Assembly: GCA_963758025.1 (NCBI GenBank)
Contig: CAVWUA010000033.1
Location: forward strand, 1 to 35,933
DNA from: CAVWUA01 sp963758025
Lineage (GTDB): Bacteria > Planctomycetota > Planctomycetia > Isosphaerales > Isosphaeraceae
Reading direction: 5' to 3'
DNA: 35,933 nt
Positions within the stretch are counted from its first letter, which is position 1. The number at the start of each line of letters is the position of its first letter. The notes below the pieces were generated by a model. It ran no database searches and had not been told where the DNA came from. It saw only the letters and a program-made list of their open reading frames with translations. A program made the position numbers and the translations under genes. This document shows positions 1 to 7,936 of the stretch, piece by piece.

Positions 1-191
1 AGGACCGAGGCGTAAACATCCGGAGCCTGATGCGACAACGATGTTGAGTCAATACGGACGTACGCAGTGCCCTCCTGCAACCCCCCATGCCCGGCGGCCA
101 TCCCCCGACTAATGGCCTCGGCCTTTGAGATGACTTGGCCATAAGGTGGGATCGAATCCGTGTGCTCGGCCTTCGGCTCCTCCTCAGACAT
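1..191 (-). CDS. Hypothetical protein, N-terminal part (runs off the window)
   Basis: An open frame starts with ATG at 191 on the minus strand and is still open at base 1, giving 63 residues that begin MSEEEPKAEHTDS. An AGGAG stretch directly abuts the ATG, so the true ribosome site may be weaker than it looks or the start may be a later in-frame ATG near residue 30. The segment is acidic and polar, with no signal peptide or membrane segment, and I do not recognise the family. Base composition is less G+C-rich than the flanking elements, which suggests that it and the remnant at 210-345 are older host sequence or a separately acquired piece. Confidence 0.4.
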   Translation of the reverse strand, partial: MSEEEPKAEHTDSIPPYGQVISKAEAISRGMAAGHGGLQEGTAYVRIDSTSLSHQAPDVYASV

Positions 192-209
192 CTCCTAAAC
201 TATCAGCCG

Positions 210-345
210 TCATGGGGGCCAGTAGGTGATCGTCACCTTCCTGCCTAATACCACGCAATGCTGCAAAGCATCTTTGATTCGACTCATTTTATCGCAAGTA
301 ACAAATTCTAGATTTCTTTCGTGTGCTTGAGCTCGACTGATGCAG
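210..345 (-). pseudogene. C-terminal remnant of an unidentified gene, cut by a transposase fragment
   Basis: The minus-strand frame reads about 45 residues ending in GRKVTITYWPP before a TGA at 210. It has ordinary protein-like composition and lower G+C than its surroundings. Upstream, at about 345-359, it runs straight into the end of a transposase gene, so it looks like the tail of a gene whose front was lost on insertion. A shorter independent reading from the ATG at about 287 (25 residues) is possible. I do not recognise the product. Confidence 0.3.
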
Positions 346-358
346 ATTGCTCCGCGAG

Positions 359-708
359 CTACGCCGCCGGTGCAAGGCCATATAATAGCAGGTCTTGCAC
401 CGGCTCGGGGAGTTTCTGCACGGCCGGGGCCACCCCCGCCTGCGGGAAAACCCACTCCCGCCACAGCCACCGGCGCACCGCCATCAACGCGTCCGAGAAG
501 GTCACGCCCGACTTCCCAGGCCACCCCACACGGCCCTCTCGCTTCGACTCCGGCAGGGCGTCGTCGAGCAACGCCACGACCGTGTACAACCCGAACAGGC
601 AGGGGGCCATCCGCAACACCGTCTTGCGGCTCCAACCCCGGGTGGTCTCCAGGCCCAGGAGCGACCGGAGTTCCTGGAAGGTGGTCTCGATGGTCCAGCC
701 ATAATGCC
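359..708 (-). pseudogene. DDE (IS4-superfamily-like) transposase, C-terminal fragment
   Basis: The minus-strand frame ends at a TAG at 359. It reads HYGWTIETTFQELRSLLGLE, then a TTRGW segment and a tail ending LLLYGLAPAA. The pattern of a glutamate in an IE.TFQE segment followed by LGLETTRGW is the last catalytic block of DDE transposases of the IS4 superfamily, and the tail resembles those common in planctomycete genomes. Only about 115 of an expected 400 or more residues remain. The frame has no start, and its upstream side stops at about 710-725, next to the hairpin that follows the serine recombinase. This is a dead fragment, and the exact IS family is uncertain. Confidence 0.6.
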
Positions 709-725
709 CTCCAAGAGCGAGGTAG

Positions 726-756
726 GGCGGCCCACCTCACCGCGAGGCGGGCCGCC
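726..756 (-). terminator. GC-rich hairpin downstream of the serine recombinase
   Basis: GGCGGCCC (726-733) pairs perfectly with GGGCCGCC (749-756), and an inner CCTC/GAGG pair extends the stem. It lies just past the recombinase stop at 763, on its 3' side. There is no run of T, so it could be an intrinsic terminator of the GC-only kind or the edge of the mobile element. Confidence 0.4.
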
Positions 757-762
757 TGGATC

Positions 763-2883
763 TTACCGCTGGGGACGCGGGGTCGGCTTCTTCAATTCGG
801 CCAACCGCCCCTTGTTCGCCCAGGTCCGTGGCAACTGGTGGAGTTCCTTCAGGCGTCGCAGTTCGGCCGCATCGGCCCAGATCACGTGGTGGCCCTCCGC
901 GTCTCGTCGGGCCGTCAGCCAGCCGGCACGCAGCCACCGCCGCACCGTGTCCCGCGAGATCCCCAGGCGCCGGGCCAGGCCCATCGGCCGGTACTCGTCC
1001 CGGCCCAGGCCCGCACGGCTGCCGTGCCGCTCCCGACGCTCCAAACCCAACCGCGACGTCAAACGCAGCACCATCTGTCCGGTGAACCGGTCGGCCCGCT
1101 TCGGCGGCCGGAAGCCCTCCGCGTTGAGCCGCTCGGCGATCGCCGCCGAGCTCAGCCGCTCGCCGCACAACGTCCGCAGCCGCTCGACCAGGCGCGGGTA
1201 GTCGGACTGCAACTCGTACCGGCTCACCGGCCGGGACACGGTCTGCGACTGCACCTGTCCGCCGATCCAGTGGATCTGCACGTCGACCCGCTCGCTGGCC
1301 TTGTCGACGGAGACGGACACATGTTCGATCAACAGCCTGGCGATCCGTTGCCGCTCGCCGGGCGTGGTCGTCGTCGCCTGCCACACCGCCGGCAGGTCGT
1401 CGGCAAGCGACCGGATCGCCTGCTCGTCCTCGGGGGAGAGCCGGCCGGGGGCCGACCGCCGCCACTGCTCGTATTCGTCCTCCACCTGACGCTGGTGCGT
1501 CAGCGCCTCCTCCCAGCGCCGCTCCAGCTCGCGGCCCACGAGCCGGTTCTCCGGCTCGCACGCCCGGTAGTGCCGGGCCGCACGCTCGGCCTCGTACCGC
1601 GCCCGCTCCCGGCGGAGTTGCCAGTGCCGGGCCAGCTCCGAACGCTCCCGCTCGACCTCGGCGACCGCCGCCAGGCTCGCCTCCAACGCCGCCGGGGCCA
1701 CCGCCGCCAGGATCTGCTCGCGGACCAGCTCATCGATCACCGGACCGGACAGGCACTGGCAGAGCGGCTCGGCATAGTCGGCCGACCCGCGGGTGCAGCT
1801 GTAGATGTGCCGATCCTTCGGCCCCGAGTACCGCACGACCATCCGGCGGCCGCATCGCCCGCACCGCAGCAGCCCGGCCAGCAGGGAAGCCCCCTGCCGC
1901 GGGGCCCCCGGGCGGTCGCACCGGGCACGGTTGGCCGCCAGGCGCTCCTGATTGGCACGGAAGCGGTCCCACGTGATGTACGCCGGCAGGCGGTCCCGGA
2001 TCAGCACCAGGCAGTCCTCCGGCCGGCGGATCAGCTTCCCGGTGTTCGGCCGACCCGGCTGCTTGCGACGCGGGTCGATGGGCCGGTGGCCGAACCGGTA
2101 GGCGCCCGCATAGGTCGGGTGGTGCAGCAGGTTCTGCAGCGTTGCCCGGTTCGGGCGGCGCCACTCCAACTCCCCGCGGTTGGCCCCGAAGTGCGGCCGC
2201 ACCGGGATGCGGATCTGATGGTGGACCAGGGAGCGGAGCAACCCGTGCAGCGTCGCCTGGCGATCGAACTCATCGAAGATCAACCGCACGGTCGCCCGGA
2301 CCTGCTCGTCGGGATCGAGCGCCCACTCGCCGGAGGGCAGCCGGATGTCGCCGATCGGGGGCACGCCGAGCAGGTCCCCACGGCGGGCCTTGTTGAGCTT
2401 GCCCTGGTACATCCGCTCCTTGAGCACATGGAGCTCCGCCTCGCTCATCATCCCGTGCAGGCCGAGCAGGAGGCGGTCGTTGTGGTCGGTCGGGTCGTAC
2501 AGGCCGTCGGCATCGGCCAGGAGGGTCCGGAAGCGGGCACAGAGCTCCAGGAGTTGATGCCAGTCCTTGCAACAGCGGGCCAGGCGGCTCATCTCCAACC
2601 CGAGGATCAGTCCGACGTGATCCAACGCCACCTCGGCCAGCAGTCGCTGGAAGCCGGGCCGACCCTCGACCGACTGGCCACTCTTGCCCAGGTCGTCGTC
2701 GATGATCAGGACACGATCTCGCGTCCAGCCGAGCTCGATCGCCCGGTCGGCCAGGGCGTACTGCCGTGCGGTCGATTCCTGGTGGTCGTGGACCTGCTGC
2801 GTGGTGGACTGGCGGATGTAGACGACGGCCGTGCGATCGAGGTGCCAGGGCCGGATCTTGGGGGAGCGGAAGGTGTCATTCAT
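763..2883 (-). CDS. Large serine recombinase (resolvase/invertase N-terminus, recombinase and zinc-ribbon domains)
   Basis: This is a 706-aa site-specific recombinase. The resolvase domain covers residues 17-160 and carries VVYIRQST, in which Ser26 is the expected nucleophile, and an EMSRLAR block at about 95-105 that supplies conserved arginines. A Recombinase domain follows (about 180-300), then a zinc-ribbon at about 340-375 (LLRCGRCGRRM, later cysteines in YSCTRG and CQC), then a glutamate/arginine-rich coiled coil at about 390-470. The C-terminus (about 600-690) reads like a helix-turn-helix (GISRDTVRRWLRAGWLT), which is unusual for phage-type integrases and could be a second DNA-binding module. 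Start is the ATG at 2883, overlapping the end of a small upstream ORF, so the two are probably translated together. The frame is intact. Substrate sites are not visible; it may mobilise itself together with the small ORF. Confidence 0.9.
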   Translation of the reverse strand: MNDTFRSPKIRPWHLDRTAVVYIRQSTTQQVHDHQESTARQYALADRAIELGWTRDRVLIIDDDLGKSGQSVEGRPGFQRLLAEVALDHVGLILGLEMSRLARCCKDWHQLLELCARFRTLLADADGLYDPTDHNDRLLLGLHGMMSEAELHVLKERMYQGKLNKARRGDLLGVPPIGDIRLPSGEWALDPDEQVRATVRLIFDEFDRQATLHGLLRSLVHHQIRIPVRPHFGANRGELEWRRPNRATLQNLLHHPTYAGAYRFGHRPIDPRRKQPGRPNTGKLIRRPEDCLVLIRDRLPAYITWDRFRANQERLAANRARCDRPGAPRQGASLLAGLLRCGRCGRRMVVRYSGPKDRHIYSCTRGSADYAEPLCQCLSGPVIDELVREQILAAVAPAALEASLAAVAEVERERSELARHWQLRRERARYEAERAARHYRACEPENRLVGRELERRWEEALTHQRQVEDEYEQWRRSAPGRLSPEDEQAIRSLADDLPAVWQATTTTPGERQRIARLLIEHVSVSVDKASERVDVQIHWIGGQVQSQTVSRPVSRYELQSDYPRLVERLRTLCGERLSSAAIAERLNAEGFRPPKRADRFTGQMVLRLTSRLGLERRERHGSRAGLGRDEYRPMGLARRLGISRDTVRRWLRAGWLTARRDAEGHHVIWADAAELRRLKELHQLPRTWANKGRLAELKKPTPRPQR

Positions 2884-3069
2884 GACCGGCCTCCCCGAGG
2901 CGTTTTGCCTCGTGAAGTCGGGCGAGCAGCCGTCCGAGGAGGTCGCGGAGTTGTTGCCGCTTCTCGGCGGGCAAGCGGGGCCACAAGGGCGTCGGCCGGC
3001 CGGGGGGCTCCGGGGTCGCCTGAGGGCTCAGGCGCGGGGGGGAGCGGTGTGTCGTTCGAGGGTTGACAT
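2876..3069 (-). CDS. Small ORF upstream of the recombinase, frame broken at a seven-C tract
   Basis: An ATG at 3069 opens a frame MSTLERHTAPPR that stops after 13 codons. If the homopolymer at 3036-3042 (seven C on this strand) had one more C, the frame would continue for about 64 residues through LPAEKRQQLRDLLGRLLARL to GEAGHE, ending at 2876. The stop then overlaps the recombinase start by eight bases, typical of translational coupling. The helical, charged C-terminal half has clear coding character. I infer a small accessory protein of the recombinase. As given it is frameshifted, either by a sequencing indel or by a real slippage-prone tract. Function unknown. Confidence 0.4.
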
Positions 3070-3120
3070 GCGGGTGCTCCGGATGAAGTGTTCAGGCGTT
3101 GTCGGCACCATGCGGCGAGC

Positions 3121-3684
3121 TCACGCAGCGCCGCGACACTGATGGTAATCGCTGATGAGGTCTCCGCACCACCACTCGCTTGAGGTGTAGTGTGCTTGGC
3201 CCGTCTCCACCGGCCAGCGGCTCTTCCACTGCCGCACGGCCCGGAGCCGGCTCGTGCCCGCGGGCAGGTTGCTGAAGGCGTACTTGAGCTTGCCGTCGGC
3301 CTGCTCCTCGATCAAAAGCCAGAGCGGCTCGGCACCGGCGCAGTCGCCGGTGGCCCAGCCCCCAGCGGGCCGGACCCGCAGCCAGGCGAACCGGCCCGCC
3401 AGCTTCCCCTTGGTCCCCTCACGCCAGGTCACTTTCCGCAAGGGCGTCCGCGCGGCCAGCTCCTTCAGGCTCATCGGTCGGGGCGCGGTCGTCGGCCAGG
3501 CGCGGCCGCGTGGGACGCCGACCTCGTCCGCTCCAGGGGGGCACGATCCAGCGCGGCTCCTCAGGGAAGACCACCATCTCCTCGGTGACCCCCACGACGT
3601 AATGCAGCTCTCGCTGCTCCAGACCGTCGCGGAAGTCCTGGGCGACGCCGTAGCCCGCATCGGCGACGACGACCTGTCCCGGCC
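3121..3684 (-). pseudogene. IS701-family transposase, C-terminal half (interrupted)
   Basis: Reading from 3684 the frame gives WPGQVVVADAGYG, the second-aspartate block of IS701-family DDE transposases, followed by HYVVGVTEEMVVFPEEPRW. Around 3483-3497 a single-base frameshift moves the coding frame, which continues as MSLKELAARTPLRKVTWREG and then SNLPAGTSRLRAVRQWKSRW. After WPVE at about 3210 the family's final block, with the catalytic glutamate and LGLDH, is missing; the frame runs through unrelated sequence to a stop at 3121. The N-terminal half of the same gene lies at 5291-5900 beyond the IS110-type insertion, and joining 5291 to 3684 restores the frame (EGW PGQ). The gene is dead: insertion, frameshift and loss of the C-terminus. 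Confidence 0.75.
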
Positions 3685-3699
3685 ATCTATGAAGGAGCG

Positions 3700-4168
<469 letters not shown>

Positions 4169-5191
4169 TCACGCCGCCTCGGCCTTCGGTTCCTTGTACT
4201 CCGCCCCACTCCGCAGCAACGCCACCAGCACCCCCAGCAGCCGACGCGCCACCGCCACGATCGCCCGCCGGCTGCCCCGCCGCCGCTTCAACGCCGCATA
4301 GATCCCCCGCCAGTACGCCGAACGCCGCACCGCCTGCCAGGCCGCCTCCACCAGCACCCACCGCAGCAGCGGACTGCCCCGCTTGGTGATCCCCAGGTCG
4401 CGCACCTTGCCCGCCGATTCCCGACGACCGGGGGCCAGGCCGGCGTAGGCCACCACCTGCTTGGCCGAGCGGAACCGGTGGATGTCCCCCACTTCGGCCA
4501 GCACCACTTCGGCGGTCACCTCGCCGACGCCCGTGACGCTGCGCAACACCTGCCGGCTCCGGGCCTCACGCTCCGACGCCGCGGCGGCGAACGCGCGCAG
4601 CCGCTGCCGCACCGCCGCCAGTTGCTCCTCGATCGCCTTCAGTTGATCGATCATTTGTGTGATGATAAATCGATCCGAATCACTCAGCGGCACCGTCGTC
4701 AGGAACTCGGGGAGGTCGCGGAACAGGTCGCGGCGGTCGGCGTTGTAGTCGCTGACGACGCGGCGGATCTTGACGCGGAGCTGGGTCCGGTTTTTCTGGA
4801 GGAATTGCCGGTGGCGGACCAGCGTGCGGTGCTCGCGTTGCCGGGGTGTGGGCCGGTAGGCCTGGGGGATCATGTCCAGGGCCAGGAACTCGGCGAGCAC
4901 CCGAGCGTCGAGCTTGTCGGATTTGCGGGTGCTCTCGGCGATGACCCGCAGCTTGCCGGGATGGGCCAGCACGATCCGCGCTGGGCCAGGGGCTCGATGC
5001 GCGTCCAGCAGCCACTCATAGCTGGCGGTGGCCTCGACGACGGCCTCGAAGGGGCCGAGGCTGGCGAAGACGGCGTCGATGCGTGCGGTGTCGGCGCAGG
5101 GGACCTTGCGGGTCTGGAGCACGTTTCGGTCCTGATCGACGACGCAGATCGTGAGACTGTGCTTGTGGAGGTCGATGCCGACGTAGTTCAT
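4169..5191 (-). CDS. IS110-family transposase (DEDD recombinase)
   Basis: This 340-aa protein has the two-part structure of IS110-family recombinases. The N-terminal RuvC-like domain begins MNYVGIDLHKHSL (first acidic residue Asp7), then VVEATASYEW (glutamate near residue 60) and KSDKLDARVLAEF (paired aspartates near 95-100). The C-terminal Transposase_20 domain covers about 200-310, with SVTGVGEVTAEVVLAEVGD and a GITKRGSPLLR segment carrying the serine expected to attack DNA. I chose the ATG at 5191 because the family starts right before GIDLHK; an upstream in-frame ATG adds nine unlike residues. All key residues are present and the frame is intact, so this may be the one active element in the region. 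Confidence 0.92.
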   Translation of the reverse strand: MNYVGIDLHKHSLTICVVDQDRNVLQTRKVPCADTARIDAVFASLGPFEAVVEATASYEWLLDAHRAPGPARIVLAHPGKLRVIAESTRKSDKLDARVLAEFLALDMIPQAYRPTPRQREHRTLVRHRQFLQKNRTQLRVKIRRVVSDYNADRRDLFRDLPEFLTTVPLSDSDRFIITQMIDQLKAIEEQLAAVRQRLRAFAAAASEREARSRQVLRSVTGVGEVTAEVVLAEVGDIHRFRSAKQVVAYAGLAPGRRESAGKVRDLGITKRGSPLLRWVLVEAAWQAVRRSAYWRGIYAALKRRRGSRRAIVAVARRLLGVLVALLRSGAEYKEPKAEAA

Positions 5192-5290
5192 GGCAGTTCT
5201 CCGGACCAGGGGGAACATGGGTGATCCACTCCAGTTTTACCCCAAACTCGGAGTCGCTGCCGTCGGCTCGACCTCCTCCTTCATAGTTTC

Positions 5291-5900
5291 ACCCCTCCGC
5301 ACGCACCTGGTCGAGCAACTCCAGGGCGATCTGGGGCTTGCTCAGCGACCGACGCTCGGCCGCGGGGACGCCGACCTTGTCGAGCCGCTCCGGGTCACCC
5401 AGCCAGGATTCGGGCAGATACAGCCGCATCGCCAGCGGGCAGTGGCCCTTCGGGGCGACGTAGTGGACCGAGGGGGCCACCTGACCGTTGGCCCGCTTGC
5501 CCAACGCGCCGCAGTACTGCCGCTGGACGCCGACGGAGTGCCGCCCCTGCTTGGAGAAGCTGGTGTCGTCGATGACGAACAGGCCCTGGGGATCGGCGAA
5601 GGTCTCGGCCATGACATCGCGGTAGCGGCGCCAGACGTCCTGCTCATCCCAGGTGCTCTGGTTGACGAACTGCTGCAGGGCCTGATCGGGGTCGGCGACG
5701 TCGAAGTCGAGGCGGCGTGCCAGCCGGCCGGCCATCGGCTCGATGCTCTTGCGTTCGCCGTCGGCGAGCAGGCCGTGGAGATAGACGCCGCACCAGGAGG
5801 CTTGCCGCGGGCGATTGAAGGCGGGTCGGAAGCGCTCGGCGTAGGCATCGAGGCGGTCGAGGACGTCGGGAGGCAGCTCGGGGGTGTAGGTTCGGTTCAT
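5291..5900 (-). pseudogene. IS701-family transposase, N-terminal half
   Basis: The frame starts with MNRTYTPELPPDVLDRL at 5900 and runs through GVYLHGLLADGERKSIEPMA, then FVIDDTSFSKQGRHSVGVQR, whose aspartates form the first catalytic block of IS701 DDE transposases, and CGALGKRANGQV. It ends LDQVRAEG at the junction with the inserted element, where a TGA (5289) closes it artificially. The missing remainder is at 3121-3684. An in-frame ATG nine codons upstream (5927) is possible, but NRTYTP is the more usual family start region. Truncated, so not expected to be active. Confidence 0.8.
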
Positions 5901-5908
5901 ACCCGTGG

Positions 5909-5936
5909 TACGAACCGAACCTGTCAACCGTTCGTA
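5909..5936. promoter_or_regulatory. Inverted repeat upstream of the IS701 transposase
   Basis: TACGAAC (5909-5915) and GTTCGTA (5930-5936) form a perfect 7-bp dyad with 14 bases between, just upstream of the transposase start. A TTGACA reads on the minus strand inside it. It may be an operator/promoter or part of the IS701 end. Confidence 0.3.
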
Positions 5937-6177
5937 TGAGCTAACGGAGTAGTATTAAGCCCGATAATATTATATACGGTGCTCTCGCCAGGCGGGGTAC
6001 GACCGATTGCCTCGGAGGGCAGCTAGCTTGGCCCCTTGCCCCGGGGTCAACCCAAAGCGGCCGGGCCTTGTACAGGTTGAGATTGGGGGCGAAGTGGCTG
6101 ACCCGCGTGAGGCGACGACAGCCCGGACGCGGAGCCGACCATCGCATCGCTATCGGGGCGCAAGTTGCTCTCCCTCA

Positions 6178-7308
6178 TCAGACATCCACGACCATGACGT
6201 CCGTGCCTTTGGTCAGTCGGAGCAGACGATCGAGGATGGAACCGGACCAGAGGCGCCGATACCAAGGTTGCTGCGTCTTGCCCATGACGATCACGCGGAT
6301 TCCATATTCCCGCGCGAAGGCGGCGATCGTGTTGGCGACGTCCGGTCCCTTGAAGGTCATCGGAATACCTCCGAGCTGCTGCGCGAGCTCCAGGTTCTTG
6401 CTCAGGACCCGTTGCGTCGCGGCGTCCACGCGGGTCAGATCCTCCGCCGGGGTCTGGATGTACACGGCGTACCAGGGGGCGTTCAGTCGGTCCGCGAGCC
6501 GCGCGGTCTTGCGCAGGAGGGCGGTCGCGTTGGGGCTGCGGCTGGAGAGGCCGACCATGACCCGCTCCGTCGCCGAGGCGGGAGCCTGATCCGCCTCGGC
6601 GCGGCGGTTCCGGCGGTCGATCAGGTGGGCCAGTTCCGAGAGGGTCAGCTCGCGTAACCGCGTCAGGTTGGCGTCGGTGAAGAAGTTCGCCATCGCCCTC
6701 TCGACCCGCTCGGGAGGGTACACCTTGCCGGCTTTCAGACGTTCCAGCAGGTCCTCGGCCGAGAGGTCCACGTTGACGATCTGGTCGGCCTCGGCCAGAA
6801 CCGAGTCGGGTAATCGCTCCTTGACCTTGACGCCGGTTGCCCGCTCGACCTGATCGTAGAGGCTCTCCAGGTGCTGGACGTTGATTGTTGTGATGACGTG
6901 GATCCCCGCCTGCAATAAGTCCTCAACGTCCTGGTAACGCTTCGCGTGCGGGCTTCCGGGGGCGTTGGTGTGGGCCAGTTCGTCCACGAGGCAGACAGTG
7001 GGGTGGCGGACGAGGATGGCGTCCCGGTCCATTTCGCGCAGGGTCACGCCCCGATAATCGATTTCGCGGGGTGGAATCACCTCCAGGTCACCGATCTGCT
7101 CGGCCGTCTCGGCGCGGCCGTGCGTCTCGACGAAACCGATCGCCACATCCACGCCCTGCTGCCGGAGCCGTTGGCCTTCGCGTAGCATGGCGAAGGTCTT
7201 GCCCACCCCGGCGGCCGAGCCGAGATAGACCTTCAACCGCCCGCGCTCCTGACGTCGGATGAGGTTGAGGAATTGCTCGGGGCTGGGGCGGGACGGATTG
7301 GCGGCCAT
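6178..7308 (-). CDS. kdpD: Short KdpD: osmosensitive K+ sensor N-terminal domain plus universal stress domain, no kinase
   Basis: This 376-aa protein matches only the cytoplasmic N-terminal half of KdpD. Residues about 18-230 form the KdpD sensor domain: GRLKVYLGSAAGVGKTFAML contains a Walker-A-like GSAAGVGKT, followed by VDELAHTNAPGSPHAKRYQD and VITTINVQHLESLYDQV. Residues about 245-375 form a USP-like domain ending GTDVMVVDV. The four membrane helices, HisKA and ATPase domains of E. coli KdpD are absent, so it cannot autophosphorylate by itself. It is the last gene of the kdp run, 15 bases after kdpC, with GAGGAG ahead of its ATG. In the family this domain senses intracellular signals, including nucleotide second messengers in some bacteria; here it probably acts through the separate kinase at 12761-14641 or on the pump directly (inference). 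Confidence 0.9.
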   Translation of the reverse strand: MAANPSRPSPEQFLNLIRRQERGRLKVYLGSAAGVGKTFAMLREGQRLRQQGVDVAIGFVETHGRAETAEQIGDLEVIPPREIDYRGVTLREMDRDAILVRHPTVCLVDELAHTNAPGSPHAKRYQDVEDLLQAGIHVITTINVQHLESLYDQVERATGVKVKERLPDSVLAEADQIVNVDLSAEDLLERLKAGKVYPPERVERAMANFFTDANLTRLRELTLSELAHLIDRRNRRAEADQAPASATERVMVGLSSRSPNATALLRKTARLADRLNAPWYAVYIQTPAEDLTRVDAATQRVLSKNLELAQQLGGIPMTFKGPDVANTIAAFAREYGIRVIVMGKTQQPWYRRLWSGSILDRLLRLTKGTDVMVVDV

Positions 7309-7323
7309 GATGATGCTCCTCGA

Positions 7324-7890
7324 TCAATCCGCCTCGGTCAGTGCATCGAGCGCCAGGTTCAGCCGCAGGACGTGAACCCGCTCGGGTGCGCCGACGATCG
7401 CGCCCGAGCGATCGACGTGCGTCTCGATCAGGTTCAGGACCCGGTCCACGGGCAGGCCGCGCGCGACGGCCACCCGCGCGGCCTGGTAGCGGGCCGACTC
7501 CGGGCGGATGTGCGGGTCGATGCCCGAGCCGGAGGCGGTCACCATGTCGGGCGGGACGGGGTGCGCATCGGTTGCTCCCAGAGCCTGGGCTCGCTCGGCC
7601 ATCTGCTCCCGGAGCGTGGGGTTCGTCGGAGAGAGGTTCGAGCCTCCGGTCGCGGAGGCGTTGTAATCCACCGCCGAGGGCCTTGAATGGAAATAGGCCG
7701 CGGAGGTGAATGACTGGGCGATCAGTTCGGAGCCGAGGACGGTCCGGTCGCCGCGATACAGCAGGCTGCCTTCCGCGTGCGACGGAAAGGCGAGTTGGGC
7801 CAGGACCCAGACCGTCGCCGGATAGACGACCGCGCACAGGGCGAACGTAAGCACGCAGGCGATCAAGGCATTTATCGTTTCACGGATCAT
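7324..7890 (-). CDS. kdpC: Potassium-transporting ATPase subunit C
   Basis: This 188-aa subunit is the usual length for KdpC. A single N-terminal membrane helix (about residues 7-30, INALIACVLTFALCAVVYPA) is followed by the periplasmic-type domain with GSLLYRGDRTVLGSELIAQ, FHSRPSAVDYNASATGGSNL, and the C-terminal SGIDPHIRPESARYQAARVA and GLPVDRVLNLIETHVD blocks. KdpC stabilises the KdpFABC complex in the membrane and contributes to ATP affinity. Start ATG at 7890 is 46 bases after kdpB. No oddities were seen. Confidence 0.96.
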   Translation of the reverse strand: MIRETINALIACVLTFALCAVVYPATVWVLAQLAFPSHAEGSLLYRGDRTVLGSELIAQSFTSAAYFHSRPSAVDYNASATGGSNLSPTNPTLREQMAERAQALGATDAHPVPPDMVTASGSGIDPHIRPESARYQAARVAVARGLPVDRVLNLIETHVDRSGAIVGAPERVHVLRLNLALDALTEAD

Positions 7891-7936
7891 CGGTCAATTT
7901 CCGAAGAGGTTGAGGTTTGACGAAGAGTTTTTGCCG

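Noticed and set aside
340..3066. Very long forward reading frame (about 900 codons) opposite the serine recombinase
   Set aside because: It is the antisense shadow of a high-GC gene: its translation is rich in R, P, G and A without domain patterns, while the minus strand encodes a complete recombinase.
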